Assembly: GCA_001692895.1 (NCBI GenBank)
Contig: KV748179.1
Location: 496,001-560,000, forward strand
Reading direction: 5' to 3'
DNA: 64,000 bases
Origin: Cenococcum geophilum 1.58
Taxonomy: Eukaryota > Ascomycota > Dothideomycetes > Gloniales > Gloniaceae
Both the position numbers and the translations under genes were made by a program. A model generated the notes under the pieces. The model worked only from the letters and a program-made list of their open reading frames with translations, was not told the DNA's origin and made no database searches. The first letter of the stretch is position 1, and the number at the start of each line of letters is the position of its first letter. This document shows, one piece after another, positions 1 to 12,606 of this stretch.

Positions 1-1608
1 TCCTTCTCTTACTAGCCTAGTATAAGGGAGTAAAGATTTACTAGGCTATCTCTTTTCCTAATTAGGCTAACTCTTACTTCTTCTACTGGCAGAAGCGGCT
101 TATATATCCCTTCTTACTATAGTTATAATAGGTACGTATCTCCTAGTTCTCCTCCTATAGATTAGGTCTCTGCCTATTATTATTTTAGGGTTAACTAGCG
201 TTACTTTAGGGCTGCGAGGCCTACTCGCGTTATTCTTCCGTAAAGCAGTTAAGTTGGAATCTGCCCCTATTATTAAAGCTAGGTCTAGTCCTACGCTCTT
301 TATTATTAGCGTCTCATTCCTTTTACTTACCTAAATGGTCTCTTTTAGTACTCTTAATCCAAGTAGCTTTAGAGATAAGCTTTTCTTAAAAGATAGGAAT
401 TTCGCCCTTCTCTTATATGGCCTATTAAATCTTAGGTTATAGCTTAGTAAGTAACTAGTAAAGTTATATAGCGTTATCCTATAGATTTAAATAGGGTATA
501 TTATCTTCTAGTTCTTTTAAGTAGTTTATAAACTGGACTACAGTCTAACCATCCCGCTGTTTAGCGTTATAGTATCACTAGTTATAGTCTATCCCTTAAT
601 TAGTAGGGTCTTAGACCTAATTAACCAACTAGGTCCTAAGTTCACTAAATTTAAGGGGTATAGTAAGTTTCTTCTTATAGCGTGTCTATAAACTCTTAAC
701 GGTGCCATATAGAAAGGTAAAAGCAATTAGTATCTAATTATACTCGTTAGAGTAACGTTTTAGATCTAGCCAAAACTTAATTTTATATTATTAAATAAAA
801 CGATTGCAGTTCTAAAGACTATTACTATAGTACTTATTAGGTTCCTTTATATGGAATTTAGGTTTTTCTAATATCACAGTATAGTATAGCGTTACCCTTT
901 CGAGTCCGCTTCGTGTCTAGGGTGTCTATACTTCCCCTAATTATCCTTATAATTATTCTTAGTAGTCTTAATATACTTATCTTAATTATATCTCTAACTC
1001 CTTTATTTTTTATAGGGTCTTATATAGCGACCACTCTAATAACTCCCTAGCGGTAATCGTTTCTAAGGGTCTTGCAAGATTAGATAGACCAGCCGTAGCT
1101 TCTTTATAGAAAGAGGGAATGCGCTCCTCTAAGGAGACTTTTTAAGCCTCTTACGGTAAGGGCGTTGCTTTATAGGGTATAGGAGTATAGTTTATTATTA
1201 TTAATTAATAGCCGTATGTTCCTAACGGATTATAAGCGATTAGAATTATAAGAGGCCAGCCTAATTAGAACGTATAATTATCTAATTAATAGTATCACCG
1301 GTAAGTAAAAGGTAGTTAAAGGTAAATAAAAGGTAAGTTAAAGGTAGAATAAGTTTTACGTATTAAAGGACAAATGCTTCTAACTACTTCTATTTAGAGA
1401 CTAATCGCTAGTTCTTCTCTAGAGGAGAACCAGCTCCCTATATAATCTTTCTAAGACGCTAGTAAAACCCTTTACCCCTTATCTATCTAACTATGTCTTC
1501 TAAGACGTAGATAAAATATAGGTAAGACCTCCTTTTAGAATATAGATGAGACCTCCTTCTGGAATATAGATAAGACCTCTTTCTATCTTATCTAATATGT
1601 ACCTTTTA
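1..1608 (-). pseudogene. RIP-degraded Ty3/gypsy-type gag relic, cut by the window edge
   Basis: No open frame survives. Read on the minus strand, about 300-700 gives a nearly continuous amphipathic helical frame (QFINYLKELEDNIPYL, then LISKATWIKSTKRDHL) with TAG/TAA in place of Gln/Trp codons. This resembles the capsid part of a gypsy gag. A second stretch near 1,080-1,180 (ITARELLEWSLYKTL) lies upstream of it in the same orientation. Around 1,500-1,590 there are about three tandem copies of a 24-25 bp unit (agacctccttttagaatata and variants). The similarity to G1 copy 2 stops near 1,608, so this appears to be a different element abutting G1 copy 1. No LTR edge could be fixed. Class is moderately supported; family is unknown. 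Confidence 0.45.
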
Positions 1609-1997
1609 GGGAATTCCGTTACAGTAAAGAATACCTATCCTTCCTAGTAATGCTGTTTAACTGCTTATAGTTAATATATAGCCTAAGTTTTCTATTCTTC
1701 TTTAGTACGAATAGTACTGGATATCCCGCTAATAACTATAATAGTCTAATATATCCTTTTTAAAGATTTTCCTAAACAAACTCCTTAAGTGCCTATAACT
1801 TTTTTTCTGTTAACTTATAAGTTGGGTAAAACCTTAGGCTTATTCCTAGTTCTAGCTCTATCTTATAATCCTATACTATATAATCTAACAGCTTTTCACT
1901 TTCTAGTAACCATAGCTTTTTGCTATACTTATAGTATCTCTTTAGTATATAGCTTAATCCTAGATTGGTCTCTTTATATATTGCTCCAACCTAATAC
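1609..1997 (-). pseudogene. G1 copy 1, reverse transcriptase fragment (Ty3/gypsy)
   Basis: On the minus strand, 1,620-1,740 reads [20 protein letters not shown] followed by [12 protein letters not shown]. This is the usual gypsy RT segment with VLFVKKKDG-SLRMCVDYRxLN-like spacing, with Cys changed to Tyr as G-to-A mutation would do. The stretch matches 63,380-63,760 (G1 copy 2) base for base apart from C/T and G/A changes. It is the 3' continuation of the gag-protease part at 8.4-12.2 kb and was separated from it by insertion of N1. The rest of RT, RNase H and integrase is missing: homology to copy 2 ends near 1,608. Confidence 0.8.
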
Positions 1998-2271
1998 TGT
2001 GGTGGTATAGATTAGACGTCGCCTACTGTCTTGGCATTTTCCTATATTTATAGAGCCTTCGGCTTCCTTCCTTCTTCCCTCTATTATACAGATATATCAC
2101 GACCTTACCAGTTACCAGAAATACACTCTTTTCTTTCTTTCTTTCTAACTAATTATAACTGACTGACTAACTAACTAACTAACTAACCGACCGACTAACC
2201 GACCGACCAACAGACTGACAGACTGACGGCACTATGACTTTCCTATCTTAGAGAGGTCGTACCCTCCCACA
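1998..2271 (+). repeat. N1 left LTR
   Basis: 274 bp, TG...CA ends, nearly identical to 8,141-8,414. Most differences are G/A or C/T. It contains a GACT/GACC tetranucleotide microsatellite at about 2,155-2,225 whose phase and length differ between the two LTRs. Confidence 0.9.
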
Positions 2272-2337
2272 TATTTTATGGCATTCCACGTAGGGACGAC
2301 GGCAAGCTCTTTGGATTAGAAGTCTAGTGCTACATAC

Positions 2338-2450
2338 ACAGGAGACACACAGGAGACACACAGGAGACACGCAGGAACATCCTACGACTATAGAAGAACC
2401 GCCAGCTGTAGAAGAACGACCAGCTGCGGAAGAACCGCCAGCCAGACAGA
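2338..2450 (+). repeat. Short tandem repeats at the start of the N1 interior
   Basis: About three copies of an 11-12 bp unit (acacacaggag) at 2,338-2,375 are followed by copies of a unit built on gaagaaccgccagctg at 2,390-2,445. They lie just inside the left LTR, where a 5' leader would be. Confidence 0.7.
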
Positions 2451-2549
2451 CGAGACAGTAGAAGAAAACCAGGCAATATCAAACAGCAAGGGGAACCAGG
2501 CAGTACCGGAAAAAGACAGGACAGCTAGACTCAACGCATAGGCCAAAGA

Positions 2550-4500
2550 GTGGCAATAAGAAGCAAAAGACTGCAAGTCTGTCAACCTAAATCGGATGTC
2601 TTTACCACCTTAACTCGGTCACAGGAAGAGAAGGGTCTCGGAAAGTTATATATAAGGACGTTAAGCGAACCAGCGAGCCAATCAGACAACTTTAACCGGC
2701 GGTTGGAGTTACCAAGATCTACTACCGAGCATGGCCAGACCTTTATTAAAAATGCAAAGACGACAAGCTAAGGGCCAATTAATTAAATAGAAACGAGATC
2801 TAAGATATTTGGCGGCAAAGGAAGTCAGTACTGCCATTTACGAACAAAGGAGATAATACCGAGCAAGGTCGCAAGCACACGAGATCGGATCTATCCTTAA
2901 AAGCTTCCTATTCTGGCTTAGCTTTATCCTCTTTCAAGTCATCCGGATTATGTCAGCAGCAGCTCTAAAGGCGTTCCGTAAAGAAGTAGATATAAATAAA
3001 AGCAAGAGGCTTAGCAGCACCCTACCGCGTAGAACGACGACAGGCCAAAATAGATGGACGTACCGAGACCCGGTAGCAGTAGGTGATGAAGATTCCGTAC
3101 TCTCCTAGGAAGACCCCCCCTCAGGCGTCAAGAAGTAGGTGCCTTCCGTTAGGGATATAGCTATACAAGTAGACCAGCCGCAGCATGTACCTATTAAGGT
3201 CCCGCCAGGACAGCCATCTAGGACACCCTCTGTTAAGACCACGGCCATGCAAGCAGACCTACCGCAGCGTTCACCCGTGACACCTAGGACCGATAACCCT
3301 CAGCAGACAAAGGATGAGAGCCGCAAGGACCACCTGCAAACTCCCAAGGAAGCTCTAGATGCACGCAACCAGCAGTTGACGGCTCAAGACAAGATCTATG
3401 TTATGACCCAGCTTATGCCAGCCCTAGGAACTATTAGAACTCCGTACTTTATAGAACAGGACATATTACAGTTTATTAAGCAGTACGAACGACTATACGC
3501 CCGATATTACGTCACAAGCAAGGAGAAGCACTAGGGTCTTCCTAAGTACTGCGATTACTAAATAGGGATGTGGATCCGAAGCCTGCCTAAATTTATAGCT
3601 GGTGACTAAATAGAGCTTGTAAGAAAGCTTAGGGCAGAATACCAAGGAAGCGACTACTTTTAACAAATGGAAATGGTAGAATTCTTAGAGGCCTACGTAC
3701 TATAGTATAGGAGTAGCCCACCTAGCGTGCGCGAGTACTGTAGGCAGTTTATACTAATCTTCCAAAGGGTTACGGAGGCAGGCAATCTAGGGAACGCTTA
3801 GCAAGGGTACTGGTTTATAAAAGGACTTCCGCTTGAATATTAAAGACATACTATAGCTAAGACGGGAGCTAATCCCAATAGATAAAAGTCCTTTGACTTC
3901 TATTAGCTACAGAGGGCCGTAGAGGACAGGCTTAGTTTATATAAGGGCGCAGATTGTCTGCCAAAAATAAACCCTAAGGAGCAGAGCCTTCGTTAGCTGG
4001 TTCAACAATTCCGCAATCAGCAGCCGGTTTAAAGGGATAAGATCAACCGCCGGAGGGAAGGAAGACTTCTTAACCTAGCTAGACCAGGTATACGCGGAGG
4101 AGCCCTAATATAGCAGCAGTCACCGACCACGGATCAGGCTATAGTTTAAAGCCCAGCACAAGGATACAAAGACTGGCAGAACAGCACCCGACCTCCGCAG
4201 GACTCTCGACCTTCGCAAGACCCTTAATATCCGCAAGACTGTCAATATCCGCGGGATTCTACTGCCTTTAGACGGCCGCAACGGGACTCATAGGGTTAGC
4301 AAGGTACGCGAGGACAAGGCCGACGGACCTGTTCTAGATGCGGAGGAAGTCATCGTTTTACTAAGTTCGAATACCAAGGCCTAAAGGATCTTATCCAGTA
4401 AGGACTTATACACCTGTCTAATTAAAAAAGGCTAGTAGTGGGGACACGCGATTGACCTAGACCTATACTTCCATGGCTCGGCAATGAAGGACAATTGAAA
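2550..4500 (+). pseudogene. N1 gag-like gene, degraded
   Basis: The longest open stretch is 3,139-3,534, 131 residues. It is Pro/Gln/Lys-rich at its N-terminus and then helical (YFIEQDILQFIKQYERLYAR). The same kind of sequence continues past the stop to about 4,000 with TAG/TAA at expected Trp/Gln positions, for example AGD-x-IELVRKLRAEYQ near 3,600 and REYCRQF near 3,730. A gag polyprotein normally has such a capsid region, sometimes followed by a zinc knuckle; a C...GHA pattern near 4,410-4,450 could be the remains of one. An open frame at 2,550-2,771 upstream may be the N-terminal part in another frame. Assignment to gag rests on layout and helical capsid-like character, not on a decisive motif. 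Confidence 0.5.
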
Positions 4501-4509
4501 GGTATTAAG

Positions 4510-7500
4510 AATTGGCTTCGTACGTACTAAGGAATAGACCTAGATAGGCAGGTATATCAGAAAATAAAAGGACAAAAACAGACGCAGAAATAGGCCCCTA
4601 TAGTATAGACGGATTTTACTACTTTCCATAACAGAGTAGTGCTAAAGAACATTAACAAAATGCGTACGAACTGGGAGGACTACTATTAAGTACGGCCTAC
4701 GGACTTAGTAGTAACGCCCAGCCAACAACGTCCGCAGACTCGCCCGACCTTTAAAGACAGCCGTATAACTAGGACAGCTATTGACTTGTAGGCTCCGCAG
4801 CAGGTACCACAGGCTCCGCCGTAGGAGAAGAATGTACGACCGAGAGATTATATCTAGATTAGGTCACGGCCTGCGGATAAGACAGCTGAAGCTAGGAAAA
4901 AGAATAAATTGTCTGATCCTTAGAGACAGTCTTAGAGACGGACGCTTGACCAGCAGGCTCCGCAGCAGGCTCCGCAGCAGGTATAGGATGTTTAACTAAG
5001 GGACAGTTAAGTTCTAAGGTGGGGGAGGGGATGCAGGTAACAGCCGTATAAAAGATTTCTATTTATCTGCTTAATTATAGTATTTCCTAAAGCTCCTTTT
5101 TTTGTTTATTTTCTTAATTACAGCGTATTAAGACGCGTTAGTCGCGACAACCTACCGCAAAGATATCAGTTTAGCTTACCGCCTATTACCGAGCCAATAG
5201 CAATTTTCTATCCCGGGGATGGAAAATCCTAATTAGTCCATTCAGCAATAGAGCCAGCAGAACTCTACACTGCCCCTAGAATTCGATGATACAGCTACGC
5301 GATAAGAACGACACCAAGAGCCTTAACTAATTGCACGGATATAGAGCCGATTGTACAATGTAGAGCTAGACGCAGAGCTGCATACAGAGCCTTAATCAAA
5401 CGACTGCACGGAAACCTTAATCAATCGAGTGACTGCACAGAAGCCGCGACTGGTCAAGGAAACGAATCAAGCCAGAGCCTCAATATCAGTACGTCGCCGT
5501 TACTAAATCAAATTAGTTAAATGTCATCAAATTAGAGCCTTCGACCGGGCTGACCTTGTTCCTTAATTGAACGACAACTAATCGCAGCACGACTGCCACT
5601 ACTATCCGAATTTAGTACTGCGCTAGCTACGCGATAAAAATAGACACCGCAATAAGGAAGGGACTTATATAAGGGCAGTAGCACGATATTAGTGATAAAG
5701 CACCGCGTGCCCAAGCCATCTTCATGCGACTGAAGACAGGACCAAGCCGTGTCTGGCTGAGCTAGTAAAGGACCTTATTGAGGATTATAAGGGAAACAGG
5801 AATTAGACATATAGGAATTAGCGCTTTTCCTCAGAGGTTGTCTTAACAAAGGGCCGTATTGTGGACATAAGGGCAAGGGATATGCGACGGAGGTAGTCAC
5901 AATAGCCGAGAAGCTGCTATTAGATGGTTTTAAAGGACGACTCAGACAAAGCATAAAGTCAGTAGGACAGTAATTAAGAGACTAGAAGCAGAAGATAATC
6001 CTAAAAAGGTTCTTAAGCCGGAGGAAGATTAAGGATACGCGAGTATACTGCCAGCAGTAAAAACAAAGAAGCAACCGTAAAAGCCTAAGGATACGCCAAA
6101 GAAGCCAAGAGCAAGGACGGTTCAGAAAGGGAAGAAAGTAGCTATTAAGGACGTCCTAGAAAAGGCCCGCGATAATAGTCTACTAGAAGCTGCCGTTTAT
6201 GCCTATAAAGAAGGACGTCTTAAGACAAGTCTCTAAATTAGACTTTTAGAGGATGCTAAGAGCCTTAATCGACTACGAATACAGAGCCTAGGTTGTACGT
6301 ACAGCAGAAAACGCCTTAAGTTAAGCCAGAGCCTTAGTTAAATCCTAATTAGTTAAACGCCGCCTATATAAGCCAAGTCGTTAAATTAGAGCCTTCAGTC
6401 GGGCCGACCTAATACCCTATTTAAACGTCAGGCAATTGTACGGTTACAGTTAAATCAAATTAGTTACCTATTGCCGTCAAACGTCTTTAATCAGCAGTCA
6501 AAGATCCTATAATGGCAGACACGCAGGCATGTAGGCACTAGGCCTAACCAGGAGATCAGTATACGGCCGGAAGAACGTTTTAGAGCCTCTGCGAGAGTCT
6601 CTTCCCTTAACTGCCCACCCCCTTATCAATTAATCGCCCGTCCCAACGCCTACGGATTGGTTAACCAGAACGATCTTTCCTATAAACATAGATACGAAGC
6701 CTTACACAGAGTCTCACACGGAGTTATATATGGAGTCTACGGATATAGAGCATACAGGTGCAGAGCCCTGATTGGACAACAGTACGGCAGCTTAACTGGA
6801 CGCCTATATAGGAGAAGCCTTGATCGAACGGCAGATGCGGAGCCTTGACCGACCGTACGTCTACGCGGAAGTTTTAATCAATTGTCTACGGGTGCAAAGC
6901 CTTAGCCGTACATACAGCAGAAGATACCTTAAGTTAAGCCAGGGCCTCACCAAATCTTAATTAGCTGAACGCCGTCTCCGCATTTAAATCAGGACAATTA
7001 GAGCCTTCAACCGGGCCAACTTTCTACCTTAATCAAACGACCAAACGATTAGTTGCAGCACGTCGTCGCCAACCAATTAGACAGTCTTTGGCCAGCAGTC
7101 AAAGTAGGCACGTAGACCCATACGCAGACACGGACGCAGAATATGCAATGTAGAGTTACTAATACACAGCCAGATGTATAGCTAAACGCACAGCCAGATA
7201 TATAGCTAGATGCAGGGCCTAATGTAAAGCCACGGGCGGAGCCTTAACTAAGAAGCTGCGTACAATACAGACCAATGCAGTGCTAGATGTAGAGTCTTAA
7301 TATTAAACAGCTAACTAAACAATTAGATTAAGCCAGAATTTCTACTATCTTAATCAACTACCCTACCGCCACCGCTGCTGCTGTCACTATTCCGTCCAGC
7401 TATTTCGTCCTTACTGTCTTAACCGACTACTCTGTCTCTACTGTTCTAGATCTATATCATTGCTAGATCTATTTTACTGCCAGGTCTGCTAAATCTTTTA

Positions 7501-8128
7501 TACCGTCCAACTGTTCTAACCGACCTGCTCTAGGCCTAATGCTGTTTTGACTATTCTACTACTGCTCTCCCGACCGCCATACCCTACCATTTTGATCGCC
7601 CCGCCGCCGCCCGACTAGCTGCCTCCGACCAACTGCTACCAACCATTCTATTATTAACTGTTCTGTCACTGCTGCTACTGCTACTACTGTATCAACCGAC
7701 TGCTGCTAACTGACTGCCATCGACCATCTGCCGCTACTGAGATTTCTGCTACCAAAAGTTCTGCTGCCGGATGTCCTACTGCTTACTAACTGTTAGCGAG
7801 TTCTACCACCGACTGTTCTATCTTATTTTGCCGCGCTAACTATCTGCTTTTATTACTGTTTATGCCACTGTTACTATTACTACCGCTACTGCTGTTACTG
7901 CTGCCGTTATTATTTTTGGTTTACTGCTGTTCTAGTTACTACTAATAGGAAGATCGGATTTTAGCTATAGGTAACGGAAGGACACCGTAGAGCAGTTTTA
8001 TAGAAGGGCTAAGGATATAGTTACCTGCGTTCGTTTAGGGATATGCTTTCTTTTATCTATTCTGCTTTTACTATACTCTCGTTTTGCTATTCTTCTATAT
8101 TGTAGAACGTTAGGGGACAACGTTCTTA
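4510..8128 (+). other. N1 interior of unknown function, no polymerase motifs
   Basis: This 3.6-kb stretch has no convincing gene. From about 5,280 to 7,330 a loose motif (agccttaatcaa, agagcc, attgcacgg) recurs many times, suggesting decayed tandem repeats. From 7,360 to 7,940 the plus strand is a pyrimidine-rich, degenerate ctgctgct/ctactgct triplet field. A second purine run (gtgggggagggg) lies at 5,023-5,034. Only small open frames occur (for example 4,781-4,999, Arg-rich; 6,657-6,848), and I see no recognisable motif in them. Confidence 0.6.
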
Positions 8129-8138
8129 GTGGGGGAGG
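8129..8138 (+). other. N1 polypurine tract
   Basis: gtgggggagg lies two bases before the right LTR. This is the usual place for the plus-strand primer of an LTR element and fixes the orientation of N1. Confidence 0.75.
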
Positions 8139-8140
8139 TA

Positions 8141-8414
8141 TATAGTAGTGTAGATTGGACGTCGCCTACTATCTTGGCATTTTCCTATATTTATAGAGCC
8201 TTCGGCTTCCTTCCTTCTTCCCTCTATTATACAGATATATCACGACCTTACCAGTTACCAGAAATACACTCTTTTCTTTCTTTCTTTCTAACTGATTATA
8301 ACTGACTAACTAACTAACTAACTAACTGACCGACCGACCGACCGACCGACCGACAGACTAACAGACTGACGGCACTGTGACTTTCCTATCTTAGAGAGGT
8401 CGTACCCTCCCACA
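8141..8414 (+). repeat. N1 right LTR
   Basis: 274 bp, matches 1,998-2,271. The first TG is mutated to TA and the end CCCACA is intact. It is followed by the target duplication ATAC at 8,415-8,418. Confidence 0.9.
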
Positions 8415-8418
8415 ATAC

Positions 8419-11400
8419 TATACCAACTTAGTTTATTATCGCATCTTACGTCATTATATATCTCTAATATTAACCTAACCTATAACCCAATTAATCTTTA
8501 GATTATATTTTTATAACTAAGGCATTCCTAATACTGCTTTATTATTTCCTAATAGTAATATATTAAAAGATATCTCAATTTGTCTCCCTTTAATGGTTAT
8601 CTAAACTGGTCCTATTTCGAGATTAATAATACCTTCTCTATAGGCTATCGGATCTCCTAAAATTATTACTAATAGATAAGGGTGCTCTTTTTGCCTATGT
8701 GGTAGCCCTATCCTTTTAACTACTGCTAGTAAAATATGGTTCCTTATTACTTTACTATCTACTAATACTTCGAACTGTTAATCTTGCTAATTAACTCTTA
8801 GGTTTAGGTATTGTCCTTAAATTCCTTTAAGGGTCTAAGGCTCTACTACTGGCTCCCTCTAGTTCTATAGGCCTCTACTTTTCCTAACTATTAAATATTT
8901 AATCCTGTTATACTTAGCTTACTCTTTAGCTAATACCTAGTTTGCTTTTTGTCTTTAATATACTATAGATAGGTATTCTCTAAATATTCCTACTATTATC
9001 GTCCATCTAAGCATTCTTCCATAAGAAATCTTCCTGGTTAAAGTATTAAATTTTCTTCCTCTTAGACTTTTGCCGGATGCTAGCTATATATATACTTAGT
9101 ATTCCTATACTATTATTTATCTATTATCTAGTATATCCTTACAGAGTATTTCTAATTCTTTTCCTTTAGATTTTTGTGTATTTTATATATGTCGTCTATA
9201 TATACAATCTATAATAGCGTATAGTATACTAGGTACTTTAGGTTAACTCTTAGCTTATCTTTACCCTTAAGTTTAAACCTTTATTGCACTAATCTAAACG
9301 TTATAACTTTATTCGCAGGTACTAAGATATGTTTCTTACTTCTTTAGTCCTCTAATTGTTCCTCTAGATCTTTTAATATTATAATTAAGGCTCCCTTAAT
9401 ATAATTCATCGCTTTTTCTGTAATTAGGTGGTCTTAAATAACTTTCTTGTCCAACCATATATAGAAATCTTCCTACTTATCGTTGTGTTGCTACCTATAC
9501 TACTTTTAGTATAGCTGCTAGAGTATATATAGCTTATCCGCAAGGAAGTATCTTCTCGTTACTATATTATAATAGCCCTTTATATATCGTTCTTCGAACC
9601 TAGTATAAATCCCTAGATCCTCTTTGTTTTCTAGTTTAGTAAGCCACTTGGCTCTTAGTATGCCTATTCTCGGCCTATTAGTAATTCTTTATACTAGTGC
9701 TTTATCCTTTATACGTCCTAATATGCTAAATCTTATATCTAGTTTCTTTTCTTGCTATGCGATAATTCTTGCCCTAAACTCGTCTATAGTTTCTTGTTAT
9801 TTACGTCTTACAATTAAATCCTTAAAGTTCTCTTACTTCTTAATCTTAGTATTAAACTCTCAATCTTTAGTTTAAACGTCTTATTTAACTAGTAAATCTC
9901 CTAGGTTTATATATCTGTCTCCTAATCTAACTGCTATTTATATTGCAGATTCCCTAATCTATAAAGAAGCCTCTTACCTCTTGCTTATAGGTGTCTTAAT
10001 TTATACTCTAAATTCTTAATCCCTTAGATTCTTTAATCCTAAGCTTGCTTCTAACTTAAGCTTAGCTCTAGCCTTAGTCTAACTAGGCTTTACTAGTGTC
10101 CTTATCTTATCTTAAGAATCCTAGATCTTACTCATCTCGTCTTAAAAGTCTTATACCGTTAGGAATACTTATCCTAAGCTTATTTATATGTTCTTAAACT
10201 AAGCTGCTGCTCTACTCTATTAGTTATCGTCCGTTATAGGTTTTTAAGCATGCCTTATCTTATTTTAAGAATCTTAGTCGTCTCTTATCTCATCTTAAGA
10301 ATCTTAAGCCTTTGGCCTTTTGCCTTTATTAAGTAGTAAGCTAGCACTAGCAGTTGTCTACTTACTTAATTGTCTCTAAATATTACTTCTTCCGTCTTAT
10401 AAAGCGATAGATGCCGTATCTAATGGTGTTATAATGCCCGTTACTAAACCTTACTTTATAGCGGTCTTAGTCTCTACTTCTATTGCGTTATTAAGGTTTG
10501 GATACCCCTAGTTGGTTCCTTTACTATCCTCGTCGCTATTAATTAATAAGTACTCTAACTTTATTATTATTATCGCTAATCTTTATCCGCATATTGCTGT
10601 AATATCTTAATCCAGCTTATAAAGTTAATCTTATTCTTTATCTAACTCTTTAGTTTCTTTAAGTCCTCTTAACTCTGGCTCTTATAGCTAATAGCTTATA
10701 CTATACTTAGCGTCTTTATAAATTTAGCATGCGTTGTTATAACAAAACGTAAAACTTCTAATTAAATACTCTTTTGTTCCTCGCAGCGTATTATTATCCC
10801 TTTATACGTATATGTTACATACTACTAGTCTAGTTCCCTTTACTATGTAGTAATTTTAACCACTTCTATAGTCTCTGGCGAAATAACCTTATTTTCTATA
10901 ATTTATGCAAGCTCCGTCTTTAAACCATTATTTTTATTATAGAGTCCGCTTAAACGTCTTCTATTACTAAGATTCTTAGTTTAGCCTATGCTCCTTAGTC
11001 CTATAATCACTTAATCCTTAACCTTTAGGTTTCTATAGTTTTCTACTCCATTTTTTATAGGTTTCTTTAGTACCACTTAGGTCTATTAGCTCTGCGCCAT
11101 ACCATAGTTTCTAATTTAGCTTTAGTCGTTGCGTGCTCTACGTCTTATACAACTATAGAACTTTATCCTAGCCCCTCTTAGCCTGTTCCCTTTGGAAGAT
11201 CCTATTATAGGAGGGTACGACCACTCTCAGATAGGAAAGTCACAGTGCTGTCTATCTGTCGGTCGGTCGGTCGGTCGTCAGTCGTAATCAATCAGTAGGA
11301 AAGCAGTCAGTAAGAAGAAAGGAAAGAATGTATTCCGGTAGGTCGTGATATCCAAGAAGGAGGGAAGCCGAAGGCTCTATAAATACAGGAAAATGCCAAG

Positions 11401-12185
11401 GTACTAGGCGTAAGTCATTTTACCCCACCACACTATTATTAATTTTTATTACTTAATCTATTAGTTCCCTTAGGGTGTCTATATTTTCCATTAGGATAAT
11501 TACGTCCTAGACTTTAGCCTTAAGTCCCTATTTATACTATGCTATAAGCGCCTTATTATTCCACTTAAGTTATATAGCTAGCGTTTAGAATTATATCGTG
11601 TACTTAATTACTAAAGTTCGTTATGTTAGGTCCTAAAGCTTTTTTTTTACGGTAGTTATTGCTTCCGGGTCCCCAAACATTTGTATAAGTTATTCTATAA
11701 ATCCATTCTAACTTAAAAACATAAACCATACTTCTTAGTTTATTGTTATTATTCTATTTACTTATATCTCTATAAGGTAAGGCTTAAACTATTTAAGTGC
11801 TCTTCCTAATAAGAACAATCCTGCATATGCTACTTAATCCATAGTTATTACTAGCTTTACTCCTTCTTATATAACCTTAAAGTATATTTACGTAAAAAAT
11901 CCTTTAAGCTTTAATCTTTCTCCTAAGAATCTTTTAATTGATAGTAACTTAACCTTCGCTGCTCCTATCCTATTAATCCTATTTTTGAGTGCTGTATTAT
12001 CTCCCGTTAACTAATCAACTATTATTTATAACTGTCCTACTATTATAGGTTGTTATAAGTTAGTGTCTACTATACTAGTATTGTTACCTAATCCTAATAT
12101 AGTTGCCGCCGTCGATAGCGTTATAGTGGCTGCTTTTAGTAGCATGTTGTTTAACTTATTAAAACCGTAACTATAGTAGTAATTA
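8419..12185 (-). pseudogene. G1 copy 1, gag and protease region (Ty3/gypsy)
   Basis: Minus strand, in coding order: a capsid core at 11,440-11,760 (MFGDPEAITTVKKKL, later GLKAKV and LRELID-x-VIKINN), as in gypsy gags; a zinc knuckle at 10,864-10,909 reading CINYRK-x-GYFARDYR, i.e. a CCHC motif with two Cys and the His changed to Tyr; and near 8,470-8,560 the post-protease motif VLGMP-L, then YNLKINW, corresponding to the ILGMPWL...HNPxIDW block of retropepsin-type polyproteins. The same block is present at 63,830-63,900. A solo LTR (11,206-11,432) interrupts the gag between capsid and knuckle, and N1 interrupts pol. Stops everywhere; dead copy. Confidence 0.8.
11206..11432 (-). repeat. Solo LTR related to N1
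   Basis: 227 bp. In reverse complement it matches the N1 LTR in several blocks (ccttggcattttcct, tttatagagccttcggcttcc, and the end gtcgtaccctcc), with a shorter GACC microsatellite. It is flanked by CTAT at 11,202-11,205 and 11,433-11,436, a 4-bp duplication like that of N1. It lies within the gag of G1 copy 1. No internal sequence remains, so it is a recombined solo LTR of an N1 subfamily. Confidence 0.8.
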
Positions 12186-12606
12186 TGTAATGGAGCCTTA
12201 TAGCAAGAACTACGGTAAACTTATTAATAGGTTAGGTATATAGGTATTATAAGTAAGTTAATAACGTAATAATAACTAGTGGAGTAGTTGCCTAATAGAT
12301 TAACTCTAATTATATTCTAAGAATTACTATAAGGAAGGAACCACCTAGGTAGGGACTAAAGGTCCTTAAATATACAGCCGTACTCCTATGAAATCCTTTT
12401 TATACGTAATGTACGTGTTATACATAAGGTACGTGAGTTCCTCTTATCCCTCTCGTTTAATACGTAGCACATTATATAACCTCGCTTACCATTCCTCGTC
12501 ACATGGTTCCACGGGTTCTATCCTAAACCGTGCCTATATTAACCAACTGGCTTCTTCCGACTCCTCTCTAAGTAGTTATAACATTGTACTTAAAGCGTCC
12601 GTAACA
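12186..12606 (-). repeat. G1 copy 1 LTR (5' LTR on the minus strand)
   Basis: 421 bp, tgtaatgg...ccgtaaca, matching 59,703-60,128 in long blocks such as tagattaactctaattatat and cgtccgtaaca. It lies upstream (minus strand) of the gag region, so it is the 5' LTR. The partner 3' LTR is not in the window. An 80-codon open stretch on the plus strand inside it (12,388-12,630) is not a gene. Confidence 0.85.

Larger units (their letters stand above)
1998..8414 (+). mobile_element. N1: complete gag-only LTR retrotransposon
   Basis: Two 274-bp direct LTRs (1,998-2,271 and 8,141-8,414) begin TG (TA in the right copy) and end CA. They are flanked by ATAC at 1,994-1,997 and 8,415-8,418. A purine tract (gtgggggagg, 8,129-8,138) sits just before the right LTR, so the element runs on the plus strand. 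The 5.9-kb interior contains a gag-like frame at about 2.5-4.5 kb, then repetitive low-information sequence. I found no RT YxDD, no RNase H and no integrase DDE block on either strand. It is inserted in G1 copy 1; the uninterrupted site is visible in G1 copy 2 at 63,757-63,780. The absence of pol is a by-eye judgement in degenerate sequence. Confidence 0.85.

Noticed and set aside
2338..2375. CRISPR-like short repeats
   Set aside because: Contiguous tandem units without spacers in a eukaryotic retroelement leader.
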